A DNA stretch of 17,500 nt, taken from Rhodocollybia butyracea. Its lineage: Eukaryota > Basidiomycota > Agaricomycetes > Agaricales > Omphalotaceae. Numbering within the stretch: position 1 is the first letter of the stretch; every line of letters starts with the position of its first letter. The position numbers and the translations under genes are program-made. This document shows positions 8,799 to 16,662 of this stretch, piece after piece. Below the pieces are notes generated by a model. That model was given only the letters and a program-made list of their open reading frames with translations. It had not been told where the DNA came from and did no database searches. Where the stretch lies: NCBI GenBank assembly GCA_015501585.1, contig JADNRY010000151.1, forward strand, positions 1-17,500, in the 5' to 3' direction.

Positions 8799-9090
8799 TT
8801 GCTGCCGGAGAACAAATCGCGCGAGCATGTGACAATCATGTGCTCCGGCGCTTAATCATTCCGTTGGATCATTATCTATCTCTGCCTGTCAGTATCCAAT
8901 TATGGCATCTAATAGCATCTAATGCACACCTAGTCAGAGTCAAAAGACTAGTACATGCTTTTGAATGTCTACAATGCCAACAAAGTACACAAACAAAGTA
9001 CATTTTTTGATCTAAAGTAGGATGTACCCGAACACCGAAGTATGATCAATAGGCCTCTTTAAATGATGAAAACCAACGTCATAAAAGGAG

Positions 9091-9494
9091 TCCAATACTA
9101 AGCTGGGGCAGTAGCATGATTGGGAGCAGTGTTGGAGGTGGCTTGCTACATGCTGTATCTGCTGAAATTTCTGTGCGGCACAATTTATTGACGTGGTTGA
9201 GGCAAGGTTGAGGGAGGAGCGCTTGAGCCATTCTGTGTGTTGTATTTCGCCGATCGGATATGATACAACTCCGACTGTACTTATTAATCATTACTTATCC
9301 GGTTACTGATACTTTGTATGTACCGGACCACCTTAGTAATATTTACTACAGTACACAGTATATAAGGCCTTCTCTGAGGCCGGTATCTATAGTGCTCAAT
9401 CTAGTCTCTTCTGTCTCTCAAGCCTCATGGCTTATTCAGTCCCTGCACCAAGGCCCAAGTATTTACAACACTGTGTTCCTTCAACAACGGCACT
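9091..9494 (+). repeat. Repeat block Y, copy interrupted by a solo LTR
   Basis: Diverged copy of 8646-8798. The homology breaks at 9237 and resumes at about 9476, which are the borders of the solo LTR plus its CTGTG duplication. Confidence 0.6.
9238..9470 (+). mobile_element. Solo LTR 1 (233 bp) with CTGTG target duplication
   Basis: The LTR begins TGTTGTATTTCG and ends ATTTACAACA, flanked by CTGTG at 9233-9237 and 9471-9475. It contains a TATATAAGG promoter box at 9359-9367, followed by GGCC-TTCTCTGA-GGCC, a short stem-loop at the expected transcript start. It is closely similar to solo LTR 2, which lies in the opposite orientation. No internal retroelement sequence adjoins, so it is the product of LTR-LTR recombination. 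Confidence 0.9.
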
Positions 9495-10178
9495 ATACTC
9501 CCTCTATCAGAGGATGTTCTTTTGGTGAGTTCTTCCCCAGATTTGTCCAGACAATTCTCTGGGTGTTCTCCAGGAGTCTCCAGGTTTATTGTCACCAGCC
9601 TGGACCCATCCTCTGGGCCTCTCACTTGGACATTTGAAGTTGTAGCATATTTATCCACAGGTGGAGTGTCTCTCTATCCTAACTCTGCCAGGTATGTTCT
9701 CATATCATGCATATCATCCGTTTGACAATATTCCTTACAGTTTCTTGATTATTGCTATGCCAGTAATTATTGTAGCAGCTCTTTTTGTGTCTGGGAGTCC
9801 CACACATAGTTTTTCAACCATTTCCTGCTTCCTATTCCTATTTTCTATCTACTCCTGTACTCTTGTTTCTTTGCACCTTGCTCAATAAATCCCAGCGTCA
9901 CCTCCTCAACGCGGCTGCTTTTTCAACTAATCACACAGTGATTTTTCTTGAATAGTGCCCACAGCTGGTTAGCAATCCATACCAGGGGCCAAGTTTCTCT
10001 TTGTAATTGTGAGAAGTACTGGAATTTGTTCACTCCCTGTGCATGCGACGCAAACGTGACTTTATCATCTGTTGGATCATATCATTTATCTGCACTCAAA
10101 CATTGCTCAAACAAAGTCAATCAAGCGCTAGTGAAAGTTAATGATCAGTTAAGCATAGTCAGTAGCAGAAATAAGAGT
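9476..10178. other. Spacer between the oppositely oriented solo LTRs
   Basis: It contains a plus-strand intron-like segment (9692-9740, GTATGT donor, TTACAG acceptor) between open blocks. Spliced, the frame would read ...GGVSLYPNSASFLIIAMPVI... to a stop near 9888, with a hydrophobic C-terminal half but no ATG start. An AATAAA occurs near 9883. The opposite strand is also open over 9425-9658. Neither is strong enough to call a gene. Confidence 0.3.
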
Positions 10179-10183
10179 AAGCA

Positions 10184-10659
10184 TGTTGTAAATACTCGGC
10201 GCAGGGAACTGAATAAGCCGTGAGGCTTGAGAGATAGAAGATAACTGGATAACTATAGATACTGTTGTAGTTGCCGATCCGACGATGACATCATGTCAAT
10301 CCGGTACTAATTCTCTTCCGACGTTGCTTACTGATGTACTTACTAATACTTACCAAGGTAGTAGAACCTCGTAGATTACTCTAGAATAGCTATGCTGTAG
10401 TATATAAGGCCTACCTCCAAGGCCAAGTAGTATAACAGTTATCTTCTCTTATCCCTCATTGCCTGAGCCTCACAGCTCTGAGTCCCCACTGCGCCGGATA
10501 CCTACGACAGATACTGGCCTCAGAGAAGGCCTTATATACTGTGTACTGTAATAAATATTACTAAGGTGGTCCGGTACATACAAAGTATCAGTAACCGGAT
10601 AAGTTATGATTAATAAGTACAGTCGGAGTTGTATCATATCCAATTGGTGAAATACAACA
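10184..10659 (-). mobile_element. Solo LTR 2, minus orientation, interrupted by solo LTR 3
   Basis: On the plus strand it begins TGTTGTAAATAC and ends AATACAACA, flanked by AAGCA at 10179-10183 and 10660-10664. After removal of the inserted LTR 3 and one GATAC, the remaining 224 bp align along their whole length with the reverse complement of solo LTR 1 (233 bp), including the TATATAAGG box. It is therefore a solo LTR of the same family. Confidence 0.9.
10263..10509 (+). mobile_element. Solo LTR 3 (247 bp) nested inside solo LTR 2, GATAC target duplication
   Basis: It begins TGTTGTAGTTGCCGATCC and ends CCTACGACA, flanked by GATAC at 10258-10262 and 10510-10514. GATAC belongs to LTR 2, whose sequence continues on both sides. 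LTR 3 shares the TATATAAGGCC box (10401-10411) and the following GGCC-to-GGCC stem, and a similar 3' part (GAGCCTCA, GAGTCCC), but is otherwise diverged, so it is a related subfamily. Confidence 0.9.
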
Positions 10660-10676
10660 AAGCAAGTACTAGATTA

Positions 10677-10825
10677 CTGTACCATTTCGAGCAGCTCGTA
10701 CGTCACAGGTCACACCCGTTTCCGAAAACCCCGCCATTATTTTTCTTTTGAATTTTGAGATTTTTTTGGATTTAATTTTTTGGGTATTTACATCATGTGA
10801 GTACAAACTGATCGAAATGGTACAG
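10677..10825. mobile_element. 149-bp MITE with 15-bp terminal inverted repeats and TA flanks
   Basis: CTGTACCATTTCGA at the left and TCGAAATGGTACAG at the right are perfect inverted copies. TA flanks both ends (10675-10676, 10826-10827), and similarity continues inward imperfectly (CAGCTCGTAC versus CAGTTTGTAC on the other strand). TA duplications and small size fit a Tc1/mariner-derived MITE. The interior is AT-rich and non-coding. Confidence 0.8.
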
Positions 10826-10883
10826 TAACAGGAAATACTATAAGATGAACAAAAGATGAAGGGGCAAGATGTGACCCCAAGTA

Positions 10884-11283
10884 CATTTTTCTTGTAGTCG
10901 GGGATTGCTGCGCAGCAGCGTTAAGGATCTATCATTGTTCTTGTACTTGTCTCAAGTGGCCATTCTCCTAGAACTACGAAAGTCTCTTCCTGCATGTTGT
11001 TGATCACTGGTCACCTGGGAGCCGCCTTTTAATCGTCCATACTTATACGACCGTCCTGACTATGTTCTGATTCTGTTCATATCTCTGACTATCATTTCGC
11101 TATACTTGTGATAACTATTGCTTGCCAAACAGAGAGCTCGTTAGCCTCAACTGTCGTCGCTACGTTGATTCTGACCGTTCTAAATACTTTGTAGGCGTGT
11201 AATACATCTACACCGCCCACTACATGTCGCCTTGCCACACTGTTATTAGCGGACTTTGCGAAGAACTTGGATAGTTTTTGGAT
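10884..11283. other. Upstream flank of the pseudogene copy, no supported gene
   Basis: The minus strand is open over 11316-11092 (starting with TTG, not ATG) and is protein-like (KLSKFFAKSANNSVARRH), with a possible acceptor GTAG before it, but no upstream exon was found. A small GCTGCGCAGC palindrome lies near 10910. Confidence 0.4.
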
Positions 11284-11289
11284 CACGTG
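11284..11289. promoter_or_regulatory. CACGTG box upstream of the pseudogene
   Basis: Equivalent of 4541-4546, with the same AATCCTTTT sequence a few bases downstream. It shows that the duplication included the promoter. Confidence 0.4.
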
Positions 11290-11383
11290 TAATCCTTTTC
11301 CACTGAATGATCTCAATGAACGAGCTTTAACTTGAACCTACGTGAGTACCCTTTTACCACACCGCCCACAAATCTCAAACAAC

Positions 11384-12256
11384 ATGTTGCTGCTTATAAC
11401 CTCCCTTACTTCAAGTTCGAATGCTGAAAAAGTTGAGCCTATCGAGGATTTTCGCTTGTTCGAAATGAGAGTACAGGCACGTTCATTCCAACGCGTAAAT
11501 TATTTACTAATTACCTTTTTTCCAATTAGTTTCGCGCTCACGAATACTACTGAGGTCTTGAGCCTGGCGAAATCGACGTTAATTCGAGTCTAAACACGGT
11601 TTCAGGTTAGTCTATCACTGTTGATGTTCTCAATAGTTCATTGTATTCTATTTAGTACGCGGTGATATTGCTCGTCTTCTGAACAAGGAGGTGTTGACGC
11701 TAGTTCCCTCGAAAGAAGTGATCGATGTCATGAAAGAGCTTACCCTGTATGATAAGCATTCTAAATCTGTTTCTGACCGACGCCGATGCTTTGAGGTGTG
11801 TCGAATTGATCTAACGGTGAATCTCTTTCTAATTCCTGCCTTTCAAGGTCCTTCCCGTCCAGCCTTATACGTATAGGCTCGTACCCGGCGAGCAGAGAAG
11901 AAAATACCTTTATTTGCCTTTGATTCCTCTGGTAACGTCCAACAATTCGACTATCCCTACAGCGACATTCCCCCGTTCACCTTGGACTGCTACCCCTTAC
12001 ACACTGTGATGCATAGCTGTTATGCACTTCCTCGTCAGTGTGAATCCGAGGCTCGTGCTATTGACGAGTGCCACTCAGATATTTTCATCCTCGCACATCG
12101 GTGGAGATTCCCTTACCCAGAAACTGGTAGCTTTACCCTACCTCCTGAAGTTGCTGCGCAGAAGGCGGCAGATAGAGCTTCTGTGCAAGCAGCATACGGC
12201 TTACTTGGAAGGTGAAATCCGGGCTTCGGACTGTACAGCCAGGAACTCCTTCGTAA
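11384..12256 (+). pseudogene. Decayed duplicate of the 259-aa orphan gene
   Basis: It aligns with 4689-5634 through all four exons and three introns, and homology extends into both flanks (about 11284-12375). Disabling changes: the first splice donor is GC instead of GT (11477-11478); the Trp codon of FRAHEYYWG is TGA (11551-11553); a net 4-nt deletion follows the LVPG codons near 11893-11905; and a 58-nt deletion near 12209 removes most of the last 35 codons (the part around SSSNADYSSVKGY). Remaining codons differ mostly by scattered substitutions. The gene cannot make the full protein. Unlike the intact copy it lacks the 15-bp tandem array before the ATG. Confidence 0.85.
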
Positions 12257-12375
12257 TTAGGCGGCTTGCGCTATGGTTTGGTGTTTAGGTTGTTCAATAG
12301 GACGAAATCCAATGCGTTTAAAGTAAATATCTGCTCACGTCGAATTACTGATCTTTGCTCGTATCATCTTCTCCT

Positions 12376-12896
12376 CCCGATCGTGTAAGTAGATCATTGT
12401 TTGTTGTATACGACCCAACTCAATGTGTCATAATTTGTTCTTCAGAGGCAACGACACACGTTTTAAGAATCGTAGCACCTCAAGTATTAAGAGATGAAGA
12501 AAGACCTCCCTCAGGGCAGTATGTTTCTCCATGGCACTGGAGTCAGCAGCGTGTGGTATCCGGGATGGTCAAGTAGTATGAGAGATATCTACCGCTTTTG
12601 CCAAACCGCGACTTACTTTTGTATTGATTCATGGGCCAGGCGAAGATAAACCGATCAGGTGGTCTGTTTGAGCAGGCGAAGAAGCTCATTACTTCTCTAT
12701 AAAGTACTCACTACGCAATAGTGACTTGTTCTCCTGACATTTTTCTCTCAAGGTGCGTATCACACACTGATAATTTGTCCTCCTGACCTCTGCTGTGCCG
12801 TGAGTATCTTTCCAATCACCATGATATTGATAAGTATCCACTCAGGCTTATAAACATGGATCTACGCCGATACAAGGGAACGATACCCTTTTGCCC
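12376..12896. promoter_or_regulatory. Upstream region and leader of the carboxylesterase
   Basis: TATAAAG at 12698-12704 sits about 190 bp before the start codon and is followed by a CT-rich TTTTTCTCTC, a plausible initiation site. A leader intron is possible at 12800-12845 (GTGAGT donor, CCACTCAG acceptor), which would shorten the leader. The stretch 12376-12690 contains no supported gene. Confidence 0.4.
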
Positions 12897-12900
12897 ATGA
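12856..12900 (+). CDS. Upstream ORF of 14 codons overlapping the esterase start by ATGA
   Basis: ATG at 12856 opens a frame MDLRRYKGTIPFCP whose TGA (12898-12900) overlaps the esterase ATG (12897-12899). It is downstream of the possible leader intron, so it would be in the mature leader. Such an overlap could reduce or couple initiation at the main start. No conservation evidence is available. Confidence 0.35.
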   Translation: MDLRRYKGTIPFCP

Positions 12901-15703
12901 AAGCTCTATTCCACTCCCTTACCGTGTCCTCGAGCCTCGTAATTCTTGCGTTCAACGTCTTACCTGGTGTATCAGATAGTGCACACACAGTCTCACTTCT
13001 GTTCGAGAATGACGCAAATTGGGAGGTGCGTACAAATGTTACACAGTGGCACTGATTGTAGGCTCACTTTTATAATGTAGGCATTCGGTAATCATACTAG
13101 TGCTCTATTAGTATACGACGCAGTGTCTTCCAGTGATGCTGAAGGAATATGTCGCCAAGAATTCAATGAAACTCTTTTGAGTGAGACAGGATTATCAGAG
13201 TGTGTTCTTACTTTTCCTTTGGTTTTGGACTATTTCAAGTTTTTGACTACCTGTTCCTGCTCTTGATTTTGCTAATATCTCACGAAGTTCTTAGTGTATC
13301 CAATAAACTCTCGTACCTCAAACATCTTGGCCAGTTCAACGATAACTCTGAATTCTGGGTCACAAGTTCATCCAAATCCAACCCAACGCCTATAGCTATC
13401 GCCCCCTTCTCGAACTCTTCCTCGTCCTCCGAGTCGTCCACGCTAGATCTATCCAAGAAATTATTACCATTTTTGTGCACCAATTCTGCGCCATTCACCT
13501 CACAGGTCGACACCAATTTTTCCATGTCACCAAAGACGAATGTTATCTCTGGTGGAATTACCTTCACGGGGTAGGCTTCGTTCGGTATCTTAAGAATCCC
13601 AGTACTGACTTTTGACAGCACTCGCGATCATATGACATTCCGATTCATGGGTGTTCCGTATGCGAACCCGCCTCTAGGCCCCTTGCGGTTTGGATATCCA
13701 GAGCCATTTAATGGGAGTACTCGTGTCGATGCCACAGCATGTGCGTGTATACTGAGACTGTAGTTTTGTCTGAATCCTTTAACGCGTTTCTCATGTAGTC
13801 CAGCCCGCATGCTTGCAGCTTGGGATATTCGCCAATAATGATTTGGGGATTAATCCTTGGGGGATAAGCGAAGACTGGTAAGTGGTATATTGTATGTCTG
13901 TCTATGAATGGCCATAAGTAGCAGGATATTATTCTAGCTTGCATCTGAACGTGTATACGACGTATATCCCTTCCTCCACGTCTACATCTCCGGAAAAGCT
14001 CAGACCTGTGTTAGTACTTGTTGCTCTTGAATGCTTCTACGGATCCATTGACATTGTTCATCACAGGTTGTTCTGGATTCATGGAGGAGGTATGAATTTT
14101 TCGGATTTTCAGGTTCTATGAACTATCATCAAGTGATAAACTTGCAGGCAACACAAGCGGAACAGGTAACGACGCAACGTTCGACGGTGGCCCTCTAGTA
14201 ACCCGTGGGGACGTCGTTCTTGTCACCATCAACCACAGGCTCGACATCTTTGGTTTCCTTGGCCTCAACGACTCATCTATCCCTGGGAACTACGCCATGG
14301 CCGATAAAATAGCTGCCTTGCAATGGGTTCAAGACCATATTGCCCAATTTGGGGGAGACAGGGAGACGGTGATGATTTTTGGCCAGTCGGCTGGGGGAGC
14401 GTCGATTGTGGATTTACTTAAAAGCCCGAAAGCCGCGGGGATGTTTCAGAGGGCGATATCGGAGTCCGGGGGAGTGGGACGTTTATGACACCTGAAGAGG
14501 CGAGTGAAGTGTATCGTGAGTAAAGTTGTATTTGTGGTGTTTTGGGACGTTAGAACTCATGCCGGATATGGTAGTTCCTTTTCTCGAGCCTCTGTGCAAT
14601 GGAACCACTGGTGGACCGGAGCTCCTTCGATGTCTTCAAGCTCTTCCGGAGGAAACACTTTTGAATATCACCAATTTTGCTACGACGTGGAGCACGATCA
14701 TCGATGGGGTATACGCCCTGGCACCGGCCGTACAGCAGATGAGTCTCGGCCCAAACGCAGTTAACAGTGTTCCTTTCCTCCTGGGGTTCATGCCTGAAGA
14801 AGGACAATCGTCAGTTCTCCTCCATATTTGGACTCCGATGTGCACTGAAAGTGAATTGAATTTTTCTTGCAGTTTACTCAACTTGACCATTGCGCCGGAT
14901 GATGCCAACTTTACTCATGATCTTATCACAGCCGTAGGCGCACCCGTGGCCAAAAATGTGTTAGAGTCGGGGTTGTGGAAGGTCACTGAGGATTTCACTG
15001 TTTGTAAATTCGTTCTTGGGTTCATGTCTAACATATATGAACATCCAATGCTAGACAACGCGACTATCAATGCCTACACCGATTCGGCCCTAACATGTCC
15101 TGCAGAGAGCATGATAGCTTCAGCGTCGGATTCAAAAGCATTTCCAGCCATGTCAGTGTGTCCTTTTTACTGGACTTTCGATATCTTACACACAATTCTG
15201 AACTTAGGTTTGTATACACTATGCAACATGCCTATGCGCTTTCCTTCTTTGATCCATACGATTTGTGCACATTTCCCGTGGGGCATCTCCAACCTTATTA
15301 TCGATGTCATTCGGGCGATCTTTACGAAGTCAGTATGATCTCGATCTTGAGTCCAGTCCAAACGTTTCTGAACTTTGGCACAATTTAGGTATTTGGAACG
15401 TATTATATCTTCGACCAGCCTGTCCGCATACAGGAAGATATCTCGCACACTGCCCTTATTCAAGATCTTTGGACTACATTCGCACGAACGGGTAATCCCA
15501 ACCCCGACCAGGCCGATCTTGCTGCGAGGGGTCCAGCGTATGCAAGTACCTTGAGTATTTTACAAGAGACAAAGTGGGTCTGGGAGGAGTATGACAATGT
15601 GACAATGCGCAGGGCATCGCTTGATTATCCAGATTTAGGGATACTCGAGGGCCTGCCCGATGCTGCCGATGGGAAGTGTGCAGTGGTTATGCAGCTGGTG
15701 TAG
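12897..15703 (+). pseudogene. Secreted type-B carboxylesterase/lipase, 13 exons, one frameshift
   Basis: The exons are 12897-13025, 13081-13201, 13288-13570, 13619-13740, 13799-13877, 13938-14009, 14067-14089, 14148-14515, 14575-14809, 14873-15003, 15055-15151, 15208-15328 and 15389-15703. All junction phases agree, and a 698-aa product would result except that exon 8 lacks one base in the G run at about 14476-14480, so translation stops at TGA 14486-14488 after 389 aa. A signal peptide is followed by a roughly 150-residue extension with paired cysteines (CRQEF, FLCTNSAPF) before the alpha/beta-hydrolase core. Family marks: GVPYANPPLGPLRF, SEDCLHLNVY, the oxyanion WIHGGG, nucleophile Ser357 in FGQSAGG, the Glu in FMPEEGQS, and the His in RCHSGDLYEVFG. 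The enzyme family hydrolyses carboxylic esters outside the cell. The break may be a recent mutation or an assembly error; everything after it is otherwise open. Confidence 0.85.
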
Positions 15704-15753
15704 GAGGAATGATGGAGTAAGAGATTACCACGCGTAGACTTATACATGCCTAT

Positions 15754-15891
15754 GGCATCTGGTAAATGTTCTACGGTGCTGTTAGTATGCCTCACAGCAC
15801 GTCGGTGTCTTTCGGCGGTAATGGAGCAATATCTTATCAAGAATTCAGTGAAAGCCCAGAGTCAGGAACTTGAACTTGGATTATCAGAGTG
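15754..15891 (+). pseudogene. Relic of exon 2 from a related carboxylesterase
   Basis: It matches exon 2 of the preceding esterase from its first codons (GCATTCGGTAA versus GCATCTGGTAA) through CTRTTAGTAT and CAAGAATTCARTGAAA to GGATTATCAGAGT, which is followed by GTGTAC, a donor-like sequence at the same place. Frameshifts separate a first part (SGKCSTVLLV) from a second (VSFGGNGAISYQEFSESPES). No other exons of this copy are recognisable. Confidence 0.6.
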
Positions 15892-16662
15892 TGTACATAG
15901 TAACTACTATCGAGCCTACCCGGAGTCGCACAACGCCTATCTGGCAAGTGCGTAACCAATGCGTAACGCATTTCCTCAGGTGGTTAAAATCTTAAAAAGT
16001 CGCTCAGTCCCATACCTTGCAAATTTAACAGCCACAGAGTAGTCTCCCCTAGGCAGACTCGTTATACACTGACGATCCATACGGATGTGTGTATATAGAG
16101 TCTGCGCGTTCCCACGGGTCAATGCAGCTGTCGGAAATTACAGCACAGCCACAGCAAACGCGTTCGTGTTTATCTCTCAGCGACAGGCTTTTTCCGTTGC
16201 ATTTTTCACAATATTTCAAATATAATGAAAACCGTTTACTTTTGTATACTAATTGAAGTATAAAACTGTGCGAAGCTAGAAAACGTTCAGTGAGGCAGCA
16301 AATTGCCAACACTGCCACCTCACGTGCTCCCCGCATACGGATCGACGGACCGGAATGTGGCAGTGCTCTATTTCCGCTCAGCTGCAAGCACTACGCGGCT
16401 ACTATAGGACTATCCACAAAGGGGATGACAATGTGAGTCCACTCAATGGTGCCAAGAGACTAGAGCGAGGAGGGATGGGGGGAATGGGGGCTCTGAAGGT
16501 TACATCATGATATATAAAATTTAAAATCTGCAGTGTGCACACCCCTTGGCTCCAATTGTAGTGTCAGATTTGTCCATTTCATTATTACCATTTTGAGACT
16601 GCTCTTTCCAATGGCAAGGATGGCTTGCTCTGAAAAAAAGATTTCTAGAGAGGAAGGAGAGG
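15892..16662. other. Intergenic, no gene recognised
   Basis: A minus-strand frame at 16387-16049 and another at 16744-16505 are open but without family signature or good splice signals. A purine-rich tract (GGAGGGATGGGGGGAATGGGGG) lies near 16470-16491, and a T/A-rich stretch at 16508-16526. Confidence 0.4.

Larger units (their letters stand above)
7037..10881. mobile_element. Possible old TA-flanked DNA transposon hosting the nested insertions
   Basis: The left end, reconstructed across the miniature LTR element, reads TA then CTTGGGG repeated three times (7037-7041 and 7887-7917) and TCACATCTTG. The right end (about 10863-10881) reads CAAGATGTGACCCCAAG then TA at 10882-10883. The two ends are inverted copies over 18 bp, and similarity continues inward with mismatches for about 12 bp more. 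If real, removing the insertions leaves about 2.1 kb, consistent with a Tc1/mariner-like or non-autonomous element. No transposase DDE motif was found, and the element boundary rests only on this terminal pair. Confidence 0.35.

Noticed and set aside
8985..9080. Inverted similarity to 6905-6960 (TTTTCATCATTTAA)
   Set aside because: The match is limited to about 13 bp with no extension; too short to call a repeat.
9425..9888. Competing plus- and minus-strand coding models between the solo LTRs
   Set aside because: The plus model has a good intron but no ATG; the minus model has an ATG but no identifiable exons upstream. Neither reaches the level of a gene call.
10700..10790. A longer inverted repeat or pol III gene within the MITE
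   Set aside because: The interior is A/T-rich without A-box or B-box promoter elements; only the terminal repeats are significant.
11092..11316. Minus-strand terminal exon candidate overlapping the pseudogene promoter
   Set aside because: Its first codon is TTG, no upstream exon could be joined, and it covers the CACGTG region shared with the other copy, which is not open there.
12355..12576. 73-aa plus-strand frame with SLFVVYDPTQ resembling the esterase exon 2 start
   Set aside because: The resemblance covers only a few residues and neither flank aligns with the esterase gene.
13280..13621. 113-aa minus-strand open frame
   Set aside because: It is antisense to exon 3 of the esterase, whose frame and splice phases are consistent with the family.
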